This document shows positions 32,045 to 41,403 of a DNA stretch of 46,823 nucleotides, in pieces. Origin of the DNA: Phycisphaerae bacterium (GTDB lineage: Bacteria; Planctomycetota; Phycisphaerae; Sedimentisphaerales; Anaerohalosphaeraceae); contig JAHDQI010000070.1 of assembly GCA_018433925.1 (NCBI GenBank), forward strand, positions 1 through 46,823, in the 5' to 3' direction. The notes under the pieces were generated by a model, which did not search any database, had not been told where the DNA came from, and worked only from the letters and a program-made list of their open reading frames with translations. Each line of letters opens with the position of its first letter. The first letter of the stretch is position 1. The position numbers were made by a program, and so were the translations under genes.

Positions 32045-32446
32045 ATGAAACTGACTACAAAAAGCGAATATTGCCTTCTGGCCCTGCTTCACCTGGCCCG
32101 CCGACAGGACGGCGGATTTGTAAAAATCGAGGAAATCTGCGACCGCTATGAAATCCCCAAAAAATATCTTGAATTGCTGTTTATGACCCTGCGGCAGAAC
32201 CGGCTGATCAAAACCCGCCGCGGCACCCAGGGCGGCTATCAACTGGCGGTCCCGGCCGGCCGCATTTCCCTGGCCTCGATCATCCGCCTGATGGACGGGG
32301 CCCTGGCTCCCACCGAATCGGTCAGCACCTATTTCTTTTCCGATACCCCCATTGCCCGCGAAGAAAAACTGCTGTCCGTCTTTCGCGAAATCCGCGACTA
32401 CATTGCCGGACGGCTCGAACAAATCACCCTTCAGGACCTTGTCTAA
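32045..32446 (+). CDS. Rrf2 family transcriptional regulator
   Basis: A 133-residue winged helix-turn-helix regulator. The N-terminus MKLTTKSEYCLLALLHLARR is the standard Rrf2 start; the recognition part contains IPKKYLELLFMTLRQNRLIKTRRGTQGGYQLA. The three cysteines that hold the Fe-S cluster in IscR and NsrR are absent, so sensing is of another kind, as in CymR-like members that respond to sulfur status through protein partners. The ATG at 32045 with AAGGA 8 bases upstream was chosen over the one at 32039. It is followed after 17 bases by a TauE/SafE exporter, which points to sulfur control. Confidence 0.92.
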   Translation: MKLTTKSEYCLLALLHLARRQDGGFVKIEEICDRYEIPKKYLELLFMTLRQNRLIKTRRGTQGGYQLAVPAGRISLASIIRLMDGALAPTESVSTYFFSDTPIAREEKLLSVFREIRDYIAGRLEQITLQDLV

Positions 32447-32463
32447 CCAAACGGAGGAACCCC

Positions 32464-33306
32464 ATGGAACTGACACTGCTGACCATCGTGCTGATTATCC
32501 TGCTCGCGTTCGTCTGCGAATATATGGATTCCACCCTCGGCATGGGCTACGGCACCACGCTGACTCCCCTGTTTATGCTGATGGGTTTTTCGCCTATGGA
32601 AATTGTCCCGGCCGTGCTCATCAGCGAACTGGTCTCGGGCCTGCTGGCCGGTATCCTTCACCACCGCGAAGGCAATGTCAACCTCATGCCGGCGAACCGA
32701 GATTTTCTCAGGCCGAGCCATCTCATCCATCCCGTCCGCTTTTGGCGATCCATCCAAAAATCTTTTCCTATCCACCTGAAGATCGCCCTCCTGTTCGGCT
32801 CCTGCAGCATGATCGGCGCGGTCCTGGCTGTCATCGTGGCCTTCAACATCCCCAAATTCTGGCTCAAAATGTATATCGGCATCCTTGTCCTGTCGATGGG
32901 CGTTTTGATCCTCATCTTCTTTCGCCGCAAAATCCCGTTTTCCTTCTTCCGCATCACCGCCATTGGGCTGCTGGCCTCCTTCAACAAGGCCCTCAGCGGC
33001 GGCGGCTATGGTCCGCTCGTGACCGCCGGCCAGATGCTCTCCGGCGTGGAAGGCAAAAACGCCGTCGGCATCACCTCCGTGGCCGAGGCCATGACCTGTT
33101 TTGTCGGCGTGATCCTCTACTGGCTGATCCCCAGCGACCGCATCAGTTGGCAATTGGCTCCTTATATCGTCATCGGGGCCGTTCTGTCCGTGCCCCTCTC
33201 GGCCAAAAGCGTCCGCATTATCAATCCGATGGCCCTTAAACTGGCCATCGCGATCCTGACGATCATCCTTGGCGCCTATACCATCTACAGAACCCTCACC
33301 GCCTGA
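32464..33306 (+). CDS. TauE/SafE family anion exporter
   Basis: A 280-residue inner-membrane protein with about eight membrane helices and the TauE/SafE pattern: an N-terminal half with DSTLGMGYGTTLTPLFMLMG and a repeated C-terminal half with ASFNKALSGGGYGPLVTAGQMLSGV. Family members export sulfite, sulfoacetate or other sulfur compounds. The long cytoplasmic loop (about 75-105) is basic and unusual in length. A GGAGG ribosome binding site lies just after the rrf2 stop; both genes form one operon. Confidence 0.93.
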   Translation: MELTLLTIVLIILLAFVCEYMDSTLGMGYGTTLTPLFMLMGFSPMEIVPAVLISELVSGLLAGILHHREGNVNLMPANRDFLRPSHLIHPVRFWRSIQKSFPIHLKIALLFGSCSMIGAVLAVIVAFNIPKFWLKMYIGILVLSMGVLILIFFRRKIPFSFFRITAIGLLASFNKALSGGGYGPLVTAGQMLSGVEGKNAVGITSVAEAMTCFVGVILYWLIPSDRISWQLAPYIVIGAVLSVPLSAKSVRIINPMALKLAIAILTIILGAYTIYRTLTA

Positions 33307-33408
33307 AAAAAAGAAATCACAAGGAAGCTGAAAAAACCGTTTGCCGCCGTCTGCCTTGACGCAGGCAGGATCTTTCTCCGCCGCAGAGGGATGTTCCCAT
33401 GCCACTTT

Positions 33409-34539
33409 TTATTTCTCTTCGCAAAGCCGGCCGTCAAAAATCGGATTGTCCGGTTCTGACCGCACGGGAAACCGAACCGGCTGCCTGTCCCGACGGCATC
33501 GATAAATCGCCGTAAACAGCTCCACCACCCGCCGGCCGTCCTGCCCGGTCACCAGCGGATCCCGATCCTCCGCAATCGCCGCCAGAAAATCATCCACCTG
33601 AAGCTGATGATAATATTCCGTTGCCTTGATCGTCTTGAAAAAAACCGCATCCTCACGCCGCCACGCCTCCAGCAAATGCCGCTCGCCCGGTACCGTCCAG
33701 CAGTCGTTGACCGGCGGCTCTTCGATCTCCGACTGTCCGGCGATAAACATCGCCCCCCCGTCGGTCTGTACCCCCACACACGCCCCGCTTGTCCCGCTGA
33801 TCTGCACCCGCCCGTACAGCGCGGGATTCTGCGAATTGCTGACCGTGATCGTGCCCAGTCCTCCGCCGGCAAACCGCACCGCCGCCACGGCCGTATCCTC
33901 CACCTCGATGGCGGGGTGATTGACATTGCCCCAATACCCGAAGACCTCCTCGACCGGCCCCATATACCAACCCAGCAGATCCAGTTGATGCGGCGCCTGG
34001 TTGACCAGCACCCCGCCGCCCTCGGCCGCCCATGTGCCCCGCCACGGATCGCTGTCGTAATACGCCTGTCCGCGCCATCCGAGCAGCGTCACGATTCCCA
34101 GCACAGGCCGGCCGATTTTGCCGGCGTCGATGGCCCGCCGAATGCGCAGGCACGGCTCATAAAAACGCCGCTGCGAGACGACCCCCAGTTTGACTTTCGC
34201 CCGCTCGGCCGCCGCCAGCATCGCATCGCAGTCCGCCAGCGAGGACGCCAGCGGCTTTTCCGTCAGCACATGCGCCCCGGCCTCCATCGCCTCAATCGCC
34301 CCGCCCGCGTGGGCCGGGTGCGGCGTGCAGACCACCACCGCATCCAGCGACTGACGCCGGACCATTTCCGTGACATTGTCATACCCGGCCGCCCCGTACC
34401 GCGCCCCGAAGGCCCGGGCTTTTTCCATTGAGCGGCTGCAGACGGCCGAAAACACCGAACGCTCCGAACCCGCCAGCGCCGCCGCGTGAAGCTCGGCCAC
34501 CTTTCCGCACCCGATTAATCCCGTTTTCAGTTTGTCCAT
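33409..34539 (-). CDS. Gfo/Idh/MocA family NAD(P)-dependent oxidoreductase
   Basis: A 376-residue sugar or inositol dehydrogenase. The N-terminal Rossmann fold starts GLIGCGKVAELHAAAL (8-23) and includes VVVCTPHPAHA and the catalytic Lys in HVLTEKPLA; the C-terminal domain has the substrate-binding stretch GGGVLVNQAPHQLDLLGWYMG with the His-Gln-Leu-Asp-Leu motif typical of planctomycete members. The substrate cannot be named. It stands alone, without other sugar genes nearby, 102 bases from TauE on the other strand. The short hairpin at 33348-33367 between them is not followed by T residues. Confidence 0.93.
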   Translation of the reverse strand: MDKLKTGLIGCGKVAELHAAALAGSERSVFSAVCSRSMEKARAFGARYGAAGYDNVTEMVRRQSLDAVVVCTPHPAHAGGAIEAMEAGAHVLTEKPLASSLADCDAMLAAAERAKVKLGVVSQRRFYEPCLRIRRAIDAGKIGRPVLGIVTLLGWRGQAYYDSDPWRGTWAAEGGGVLVNQAPHQLDLLGWYMGPVEEVFGYWGNVNHPAIEVEDTAVAAVRFAGGGLGTITVSNSQNPALYGRVQISGTSGACVGVQTDGGAMFIAGQSEIEEPPVNDCWTVPGERHLLEAWRREDAVFFKTIKATEYYHQLQVDDFLAAIAEDRDPLVTGQDGRRVVELFTAIYRCRRDRQPVRFPVRSEPDNPIFDGRLCEEK

Positions 34540-34667
34540 GCCGCCACTATATCAGCCCGTGCGCCTTCCGTCCAGCTCGTATGACAACCTCCGGCCGAAC
34601 CTTCTGCGCAAACGGATCAACCTGCGATGCGCAATCGACTTGAAAATCCTTCCCGAATCTCGTTTTT

Positions 34668-35936
34668 TTACTCGTGGCGCAGGGCCACAATCGGGTCCAC
34701 TTTCGCCGCGTGGATCGCCGGATAGAGACCAAACAGAATCCCCACCATCATACTGATCAGCAGCGGCAGCAGGATTCCCCACAGGGTGAGCACCGTCGCC
34801 ATTCCGCTGATGATCGTGATTAAAAACGGAATCAGTACCCCCAGCCCCAGTCCGATCAGGCCCCCGGTGGTCGAAAGCACCACCGTCTCAATCAGAAACT
34901 GGTAAATAATCTGGCGCCGCTTGGCCCCGATGGCCCGGCGGATTCCGATCTCCCGCGTCCGCTCCGTCACCGACGCGAGCATGATATTCATAATCCCGAT
35001 GCCCCCGACCAGCAGACTGATGCCCGCAATCGAACCGAGCACAATATTAAATCGCCGTTTGGTCGCCTCCGCCTGACGGAGCAGGGCCAGCGGTACGCTG
35101 ATTCGATAATCCTTTTTGTCATGAAACCGCTCGAGCATTGTCTCGACCGCCGCGGCCGTCGGCTCCACATGGTCCACCGAGTCAATCTGCAAAATCACCT
35201 GGTGCAGCTCCACCTTTTCCCGTTCAAACGAACCGGACGAACGGCGGGTAAAAATATCTCCAAAATACTTCCGCGCCACCTCAATCGGGATGTAGGCATC
35301 CACCTGCTGATCCGGAATCTGGATATTGCCGGCCTCTCCGCTCTCGCTCTGGACAATCCCCACGATTTCAAACCGATCGCCCCCGATTTGCAGGGTCTGC
35401 CCGATGGTATTCTCGGTAGCCAGCAGTTTACGGGCGCCGAACTCGGTCAAAATCGCCACCGGGGAATTTTTTTCCACATCGAGCGCCGTCAGCACGCGCC
35501 CGGCGATCACCGCCCGCGGCACCAGTTCAAACCAGGTCGCCGTCGTTCCCACCACGCGCAGCTCAAGCATCCGCTCTCCCAGCCGCGATTCCTTACGAAT
35601 AATCTTTACCGGGGCGGTTTTCTGAACATCCTTAAAACTCTCCGAGATCCGCCGGAAATCCTCATACGTCAGTCCGTATATGCTCATGTGCGTCCGCACG
35701 TTGCTGGCCGACTCCTCTTCGACGGATTTGACCGAACTGATGATGATATTATTACTGCCCAGCTTGCGAATCTGATCCAGCGCCTCCTTGCTGGCCCCCT
35801 CTCCCACCGACAGCATCGCCACCACGCTGCCGACTCCGAAAACAATCCCCAGCATCGTCAGGAACGAACGCAGTTTGTGCAGCAGCAGGTTTTCCACCCC
35901 AAGGTAAATATTCCGCATCAGCCGGGTTTGTTTCAT
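34668..35936 (-). CDS. ABC transporter permease of the MacB/FtsX family
   Basis: A 422-residue permease. TM1 (about 20-42, [24 protein letters not shown]) is followed by a large periplasmic domain (about 45-290, the MacB_PCD domain) and three membrane helices at the C-terminus ([31 protein letters not shown] in outline, then two more), ending in the usual [15 protein letters not shown]-type tail. With the ATPase, MFP and TolC genes it forms a tripartite efflux pump of the MacAB-TolC kind that exports peptides, lipoproteins or antibiotics. Its ATG overlaps the stop of the ATPase gene by 4 bases. Confidence 0.95.
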   Translation of the reverse strand: MKQTRLMRNIYLGVENLLLHKLRSFLTMLGIVFGVGSVVAMLSVGEGASKEALDQIRKLGSNNIIISSVKSVEEESASNVRTHMSIYGLTYEDFRRISESFKDVQKTAPVKIIRKESRLGERMLELRVVGTTATWFELVPRAVIAGRVLTALDVEKNSPVAILTEFGARKLLATENTIGQTLQIGGDRFEIVGIVQSESGEAGNIQIPDQQVDAYIPIEVARKYFGDIFTRRSSGSFEREKVELHQVILQIDSVDHVEPTAAAVETMLERFHDKKDYRISVPLALLRQAEATKRRFNIVLGSIAGISLLVGGIGIMNIMLASVTERTREIGIRRAIGAKRRQIIYQFLIETVVLSTTGGLIGLGLGVLIPFLITIISGMATVLTLWGILLPLLISMMVGILFGLYPAIHAAKVDPIVALRHE

Positions 35937-36658
35937 AGGCCCTCCTGTCCGTCAATCCGCTCGACCAGCCCGTCCCGCATATGAAGCTGAATCTGGGCAT
36001 AGGATGCGATGTCCGGCTCATGCGTGACCATGATGATCGTTTTGCCCTCGCCATGCAGCTTCTGCAGAAGTTCGAGAATCTGCAACCCCGTCTTCGTGTC
36101 TAGGTTGCCCGTCGGTTCATCGGCAAAGATGATCTGCGGATCATTGGCCAGCGCCCGGGCAATCGCCACCCGCTGCATCTGCCCGCCTGAAAGCTCCGTC
36201 GGCCGGTGCTGCAAACGGTCGGCAAGCCCCACCTCCTCGGCCAGTACACGCGCCCGCGCTGCGCTGTCTTCGTCCTCCCAGCCCAGGTAATACAGCGGCA
36301 GCTCGATGTTCTTCTGCACCGTAAGCTGGGGAATCAGGTTGAAACTCTGAAAGATAAACCCGAGGCGACGCAGGCGAAGCTCACTGAGCGCATCATCGCC
36401 GAGGGTGCTGATGTCGCGGCCGTCAAAGTAGTACTGCCCGTCCGTCAGCCGGTCCAGGCAGCCGAGGATATTCATCATCGTGCTCTTGCCCGAACCGCTC
36501 GGTCCCATGATCGCCCAGAAACTGCCCTTCAGGAAGGTGATCGTCACCCCCGCCAGCGCACGGACCTCCTGGCGGCCCATCGTATAAATCTTACGCGCCT
36601 CCACCAGGCGAATCATTTCATGGTTGCGTGAATCGGTCTGGACAGACGTATCCGCCAT
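35933..36658 (-). CDS. ABC transporter ATP-binding protein (MacB/LolD type)
   Basis: A 241-residue ATPase: Walker [10 protein letters not shown] (52-60), Q-loop [10 protein letters not shown], signature [15 protein letters not shown] (156-170), Walker [13 protein letters not shown] (176-187) and a switch His in VTHEPDIA. The TGNLD segment marks the LolD/MacB/FtsE group. An extra 15-residue N-terminal tail precedes the usual start (Met15 at [10 protein letters not shown]). It lies 1 base after the membrane fusion gene and overlaps the permease gene. Confidence 0.96.
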   Translation of the reverse strand: MADTSVQTDSRNHEMIRLVEARKIYTMGRQEVRALAGVTITFLKGSFWAIMGPSGSGKSTMMNILGCLDRLTDGQYYFDGRDISTLGDDALSELRLRRLGFIFQSFNLIPQLTVQKNIELPLYYLGWEDEDSAARARVLAEEVGLADRLQHRPTELSGGQMQRVAIARALANDPQIIFADEPTGNLDTKTGLQILELLQKLHGEGKTIIMVTHEPDIASYAQIQLHMRDGLVERIDGQEGL

Positions 36659-36659
36659 C

Positions 36660-38510
36660 TTATCGCTGCTCTCCCGACGGCTCCTGCCGCGGACCCCGCT
36701 GGCGGCCCCCGCGTCCCTGCCGCATCTGCTCCCGCTGCTCCGGAGTCATATTTTCAAACCGCTTGCGCAACTCCTCCCGCTGTTCGGGCGTCATATTCTC
36801 AAGCCGCTTGCGCATCTCTTCCATCTGCTCGGCGCTGGGAGCCGGAAAAGCCCCTTCCCCGAATCCCTGCCCGGCGGCCTCCTGCCTCGGCATACCGGCC
36901 GGCTCAGCGACTGCCGCCGAACTATCCGAAGAGACCTGGCGGCGGTTTCGGACCTCGCTGAGACGATCATCGATCCGCTGGTTTGTCTCTGACTGCTCTG
37001 ATTGGCTCGATTCACTGGCCTGCATATCGATAGAAGCCGCCTCGAGAGGAGGATTCAGCAGCACCTTCTCGCCCTCCTGAAGGCCGCTGACAATCCGAAT
37101 CATCCGATTGTTATCCAGTCCGATCTCCACCGGCCGGGGCTCGGCCTTTTTCCCGTTAATCACATAGACCGTCGGCTCTCCGCCCACCCGCAGCACCGCC
37201 TGTACGGGAACAGAAGTGGCGCTTTCATACCGCTCGACAATAATTTCCACTTTGCAGCTCATCCCCGTCCGCAGCGCCTCGTCTTCTTCCAGCAGCGAAA
37301 CAATCGAGTTATACACCTTCAGGTCCGGATTCATCCACATGCTTTGCGGATCCGGCAGCGGAGCGATAAAATCCACCGTGCCCAAAAACCGGCGGCCCGG
37401 CAGCGCATCGACCGTCACCACCGCCGGCAGCCCGGCATGCACCTTCTTCAAACTGGCCTCATGAATCGTCACTTCCGCAATCGAAGACAAGCCCACCGGC
37501 AGGTAAATCAGTTCCTGCCGCTCCCGCACTTCCTGCCCCTCGTCCAGCGGTTCATCGTTGCCCCGCCAGCCCCCGCGCTGGGCGCTGGTGGCGTAAATGA
37601 CCAGCCCGTCGGCCGGGGCCGTGATTTTCGTCTTGCGGATCTGATCTTCAATCTTCTGCAGTTTTTCTTTCTGCCGGTTGTATTCGGCTTCTTTGGCGTT
37701 CAGTTCCGCCCGGGCCTGAATCACATCCGCGTTGGCCTTTCGGTACGTTCGTTCCAGGGCCATCTCCGCCTGCCGAATGTCGCTTTCAAGCTGTTTGATC
37801 TGACGCGGGTAGGTAAAATCCCGCAGCAGGTCCCGGTTGCCGATCGTCAGTTCCAGGTCCAGTTCGCGGCGTGTGACCGCCAGCCGATCCGCCTGCAATT
37901 CATTCTCTGAAATGTATTTCTCTTCCGAAAGCTTTTGCGACCACTCAAAGGTATCCTGGGCCCGCTCCAGTTCCTCCTCGGCCAGTTTGATCTTGGCCTC
38001 GGCCTCTTTCAGTTGGCTGGGATACTCGCCTTCCTTGTATTTTTTCAAATCTTCCCGGGCAAAATCCAGCGCCAGTTCGGCGGCGTCTTTGTCGCTTTCG
38101 GCCTGGTTTTCGGCGACTGCCAGTTTCTCCGTGGCATTGATAAACGCCGCCTCCGCGTTCTGTACGCTGATCTCCTGGTCAATTTTCTGGTCCAGCAGCG
38201 AGCTGGCGTCCAGTTCCACCAGCAAGTCGCCCTTTTTGACCCGCGTGCCCTCCTCAATCAGGTAAATAATCGAGGTCCTTCCTTCCACTTCATTCTTGAT
38301 AATAATCTGTTCCTTGGCCTTGATGGTCCCGGATTCAAGGACACTGATCGTCAGCGGCCCCTGCTGCACGGTATAGGACGCAAAAACCCCGACCGAATCG
38401 TCTCCTGAGACCATCCAAAACAGGCCGCCGCCGAGGATCAAAACCGCCATGGTTCCAAGGAAGATCCCCTTCCGAAGTTTCTTGTTATTGTTTGTTTGAG
38501 AATTTGCCAT
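36660..38510 (-). CDS. HlyD/MacA-type membrane fusion protein with repeated C-terminal tail
   Basis: A 616-residue periplasmic adaptor for the efflux pump. It has one membrane anchor (about 14-34), a barrel-sandwich half (SGTIKAKEQIIIKNEVEGR), a long coiled-coil hairpin (about 100-300, heavy in Glu, Ala, Lys and Leu), the second lipoyl half (APADGLVIYAT), and beta-barrel domains up to about 500. The last 110 residues are unusual: after a Ser/Gln/Arg-rich linker come two near-identical units, RKRLENMTPEQREEL and RKRFENMTPEQREQM, then a Gly/Arg/Gln-rich end. This resembles the Pro/Gln-rich tails of some planctomycete adaptors. The start follows a GGGAG site that overlaps the tolC stop. Confidence 0.93.
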   Translation of the reverse strand: MANSQTNNNKKLRKGIFLGTMAVLILGGGLFWMVSGDDSVGVFASYTVQQGPLTISVLESGTIKAKEQIIIKNEVEGRTSIIYLIEEGTRVKKGDLLVELDASSLLDQKIDQEISVQNAEAAFINATEKLAVAENQAESDKDAAELALDFAREDLKKYKEGEYPSQLKEAEAKIKLAEEELERAQDTFEWSQKLSEEKYISENELQADRLAVTRRELDLELTIGNRDLLRDFTYPRQIKQLESDIRQAEMALERTYRKANADVIQARAELNAKEAEYNRQKEKLQKIEDQIRKTKITAPADGLVIYATSAQRGGWRGNDEPLDEGQEVRERQELIYLPVGLSSIAEVTIHEASLKKVHAGLPAVVTVDALPGRRFLGTVDFIAPLPDPQSMWMNPDLKVYNSIVSLLEEDEALRTGMSCKVEIIVERYESATSVPVQAVLRVGGEPTVYVINGKKAEPRPVEIGLDNNRMIRIVSGLQEGEKVLLNPPLEAASIDMQASESSQSEQSETNQRIDDRLSEVRNRRQVSSDSSAAVAEPAGMPRQEAAGQGFGEGAFPAPSAEQMEEMRKRLENMTPEQREELRKRFENMTPEQREQMRQGRGGRQRGPRQEPSGEQR

Positions 38511-38520
38511 ATCATGCTCC

Positions 38521-40362
38521 CTACGGGGAAAATTCCTGCCATAAACCGGTTTCGTCTACCTGTAATACCCCCATATCCCGCTGGATGTTCAATTCCGCAA
38601 TCCGATAGTTGATTATCGCGGCGGTAAGCTGATTCTGCGCATCCAGCAGGGCATCCTGGGCTTCGAGCAGGTCTCGTATCTCCGCCCGGCCGGCGTCCAG
38701 AAACATCTTGGTACTCCGTTCCCGTTTGCCCGCCACGGTCACCGCCAGCGCCTGAATCTTGACCTGTTCGCGCGACTCAAGCAGGCTGCGAAGTTCATTT
38801 CGAACCGCCAGCTTGATCGAATCCTCCAGCCGCTGGACATTGCGGACCGACTCTTCCAGCGCGATCCAGCTTCGCCGGTACTCATTTCGCTCCCGCGTCC
38901 GCTCGAGCGGCAAATCCAGCGTCAGCAGGGCCGAATACGTCCCTTCGTCAAACCGAAATCGGTCATCGGCCCCGCTCGAGGAGGCCGCCCGGCCCAGCAG
39001 CGTCAGCTCCGCACCGAGCCGGTCGGCCCGAACCACCACCTGCCGCTGCGCATCATAAACGTTCCCGTTGGCAATCTGCAAATCCAGGCGGTTTTCAAGG
39101 GCCAGTGCGACGGCGGTCTCTTCCGGAAGTTCCAGCGGACGGGCATCTTCATGCGAGGGCGCAATCGGTTCCATCTGCTCATCGGCCGCAGGAAATCGAT
39201 CGGCTGCTGAAAACTCCTGCTGGATCGGATAACTCTGCAAAAAATCTTCTTTATAAACCTGCAGCCGCTCCAGGTCGGAGCGGTCCAGTTCAATCCGCGC
39301 ATCCGGCGGCAGACCCAGCGACGTCTTAAACGAATCCAGTTGCCGCTTGTATCCTTCCTCAGCACGAATCCACTGGGCCCGGGCGCTGAGCTCACGCTGC
39401 AGGGCCTGGTCCACCTGGATCTCCGGCAGCCGGCCGGCATCGGCCAGACGGCGAGACTGGCGGGCCGCTGTCATCGCGCTGACATAGTTTTCACGGCTGT
39501 TGCTGACCTGATCCTGCTGGCGAAGCACACCCAGGTAATCGCTGGCGATATCCACCGCAAACTGCTGCTTATACCGCTCAAATTCCCAGATCGAATAAAT
39601 CACATCCCGCTCGGCCTGAATCAGCGGCTCGGTCACAATGTGCCTGCCGGAGCCCCGCAGCAGCGGAATCGAAATGCTCGCGTCTGCCTGCAATCCAAAT
39701 GACGAATCGCTCGACGGATCGAGCAGGTTCACCAAAGTCGCCGCGATTCCCGCGCTGATCTGGGCGCCGCTTTCGAGCGTCCGGCTGATCGATAAGTTTC
39801 CGTCCTGTTCGACTCCCCGCCGGGTTTCATTGGCCGACCGGCTCTGCTCATAATAACTCTGGCCCCCGCCGGAAAAGATCGTGCGAAATTCATTGCGCTC
39901 CAGGTCCAGATTCAGCGCCGAAGCAAAAATCGCCTCTTTTTGCGCCTGATAGGCAAAACTATTGCGGGCCCCGATCTGCAGGACATCCAGGAGAGAAACG
40001 GAAATCGGTTTGTTCGGGTCCGCCGGCCCGGCTGTCCCGGCGGCTGACTCCGCGGAAGGATACCCGCTCTCCGGCCAGTGAGCAATCGGCTCCAGACGGT
40101 CGGCCCCAAAGGAAGCGGCCCCCGAGGTTGGCAGGCCCTGGGCTTCCAGAATACGCCGGCGCAAAATATCGCTCGCCCGTTCAATCGTGAACGGTTCCGT
40201 TCGCCCCAGCGCCTCTATCTGCTTGTCCTCAATAATCTTATACGAAACCTCGTCCGCCTCCGTACGATAAGCCGTCGGAGACTTACAGCCCGCAAAAAAA
40301 CCGAGAACAGACACGAAAACCGCTGCGATCACACATTGATTTTTGCCTGCTGTGCGATTCAT
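38521..40362 (-). CDS. TolC family outer membrane efflux lipoprotein
   Basis: A 613-residue outer-membrane channel. The signal peptide ends in a lipobox FAGC, so it is probably lipidated like OprM. Two TolC repeats follow, rich in Gln, Ala and Glu: examples are LLDVLQIGARNSFAYQAQKE and VALALENRLDLQIANG, plus the C-terminal RSLLESREQVKIQALAVTVA segment. A Pro/Glu-rich insertion of about 50 residues separates the halves. The ATG at 40362 is preferred over 40389, which has no ribosome binding site. It is the first gene of the four-gene efflux operon 34668-40362 and sits behind a good promoter. Confidence 0.93.
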   Translation of the reverse strand: MNRTAGKNQCVIAAVFVSVLGFFAGCKSPTAYRTEADEVSYKIIEDKQIEALGRTEPFTIERASDILRRRILEAQGLPTSGAASFGADRLEPIAHWPESGYPSAESAAGTAGPADPNKPISVSLLDVLQIGARNSFAYQAQKEAIFASALNLDLERNEFRTIFSGGGQSYYEQSRSANETRRGVEQDGNLSISRTLESGAQISAGIAATLVNLLDPSSDSSFGLQADASISIPLLRGSGRHIVTEPLIQAERDVIYSIWEFERYKQQFAVDIASDYLGVLRQQDQVSNSRENYVSAMTAARQSRRLADAGRLPEIQVDQALQRELSARAQWIRAEEGYKRQLDSFKTSLGLPPDARIELDRSDLERLQVYKEDFLQSYPIQQEFSAADRFPAADEQMEPIAPSHEDARPLELPEETAVALALENRLDLQIANGNVYDAQRQVVVRADRLGAELTLLGRAASSSGADDRFRFDEGTYSALLTLDLPLERTRERNEYRRSWIALEESVRNVQRLEDSIKLAVRNELRSLLESREQVKIQALAVTVAGKRERSTKMFLDAGRAEIRDLLEAQDALLDAQNQLTAAIINYRIAELNIQRDMGVLQVDETGLWQEFSP

Positions 40363-40444
40363 CCAATTCTCTGATTGTCTCAAACCCATAGAAAAACGAC
40401 GCTCATATCCCGTTTATTGCAATTCTCTCAAATAGAGACCGAAA

Positions 40445-40473
40445 ACTATACCCGGTCGCGCGCAATTCTTCAA
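40445..40473 (-). promoter_or_regulatory. Promoter of the efflux operon
   Basis: On the minus strand TTGAAG (40468-40473) and TATAGT (40445-40450) are separated by 17 bases. The leader to the start codon is about 75 bases. Confidence 0.7.
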
Positions 40474-40569
40474 GTTTTCGATAGTGAGCCCAAAAAGGGG
40501 GGAGGAAAAATCAAAGATATCCTATGTCCGCAACGTACCCAACCGCACGCCAACGGCCCCACAAACCAG

Positions 40570-40597
40570 AAAAAAAGCCCCGCGAAAACGGGGCTTT
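40570..40597 (-). terminator. Intrinsic terminator of cspA
   Basis: On the minus strand AAAGCCCCG / CGGGGCTTT with a 6-base loop is followed by T residues (40570-40576). It lies 28 bases after the cspA stop codon, ahead of the efflux operon promoter. Confidence 0.9.
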
Positions 40598-40624
40598 CGT
40601 AAGGCAGCATTCTGAAAGAAGCCG

Positions 40625-40828
40625 TCAGCAGGGCTTAACGTTTGTGGCGCAGGGGCCTTTTTTCCCCTGTCCGACCTCGTATTCGACCGGCTGGCCTTCT
40701 TTGAGCGATTTGAAACCGCTGGATTGGATTTCCGAATGATGGACGAACAAGTCGTTGCCGCCTTCATCGGGGCAGATAAATCCATATCCCTTGCTGTCAT
40801 TGAACCATTTTACCGTACCTTTTGCCAT
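40625..40828 (-). CDS. cspA: Cold shock domain protein (CspA family)
   Basis: A 67-residue OB-fold RNA chaperone: start [18 protein letters not shown] with RNP1 KGYGFI, RNP2 LFVHHSEI, and the end of the typical family ([15 protein letters not shown]). It binds single-stranded RNA and DNA and melts RNA structure. The leader from the promoter at 40935 is about 100 bases; long leaders are usual for cold-shock genes. A GGGAG site lies 10 bases upstream of the ATG. Confidence 0.97.
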   Translation of the reverse strand: MAKGTVKWFNDSKGYGFICPDEGGNDLFVHHSEIQSSGFKSLKEGQPVEYEVGQGKKGPCATNVKPC

Positions 40829-40934
40829 GTCTGTCTACTCCCGGGTTACCATGAACCTCTTTCCTGTGTCTTTCCTGTTCTGCTATGGGAAAGGATTCCG
40901 GAAAGACGAAAAAGAACCCTTCCCAATAGACTCT

Positions 40935-40963
40935 ATTATAATCAGCCCGACCGTTTCGGTCAG
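40935..40963 (-). promoter_or_regulatory. cspA promoter
   Basis: On the minus strand CTGACC (40958-40963) and a perfect TATAAT (40935-40940) are 17 bases apart, just after the end of the isomerase gene. Confidence 0.65.
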
Positions 40964-40974
40964 ACCGTTAGCTC

Positions 40975-41403
40975 TTATTCGATGCTGACCAATTCGATAT
41001 CGAAAACCAAATCCTTTCCGGCCAGCTCATGATTGGCATCCAGCTTTACCCGATCCTCCTGAACCTCGGTCACGGTCAGAATCAGCGTCTGGCCATCGGG
41101 CTGCTGCATTTGCAGCCGCAGCCCAACCTGCAGATCGATCTCCGGCGGAATCTCCGCCCGGGCTACCTCCATGACCCGATCTTCCCGATGCGGACCGTAG
41201 GCCTCGTCCGACGGAATCGTCACTGTTTTGCTGTTGCCGGGCTCCATGCCCAGCACGGCCTGTTCAAATCCCGGAATCAACTGCTGCCGGCCGAGCGTAA
41301 ATTCAATCGGGTCTTTCTCCACGGAACTGTCAAAAACCGTCCCGTCTTCGAGCTTGCCCGTATAATGCACTTTGACCGTATCGCCTGTTTTTACCTGTGT
41401 CAT
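40975..41403 (-). CDS. FKBP-type peptidyl-prolyl isomerase (SlyD-like)
   Basis: A 142-residue cytoplasmic FKBP-type prolyl isomerase and chaperone. It has the split FKBP fold with VHYTGKLEDGTVFDSS and FTLGRQQLIPGFEQAVLGM and, inserted between, the IF (insert-in-flap) domain of SlyD (about 70-125, with AYGPHREDRVMEV and VKLDANHELAGK). The His/Cys-rich metal-binding tail of E. coli SlyD is missing, which is common outside proteobacteria. A 488-base intergenic region lies upstream. Confidence 0.94.
   Translation of the reverse strand: MTQVKTGDTVKVHYTGKLEDGTVFDSSVEKDPIEFTLGRQQLIPGFEQAVLGMEPGNSKTVTIPSDEAYGPHREDRVMEVARAEIPPEIDLQVGLRLQMQQPDGQTLILTVTEVQEDRVKLDANHELAGKDLVFDIELVSIE

Noticed and set aside
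33348-33367. Short hairpin (CTGCCT...AGGCAG) between the TauE and oxidoreductase genes
   Set aside because: No T-run on either strand and a short stem; too weak to call a terminator or a repeat element.
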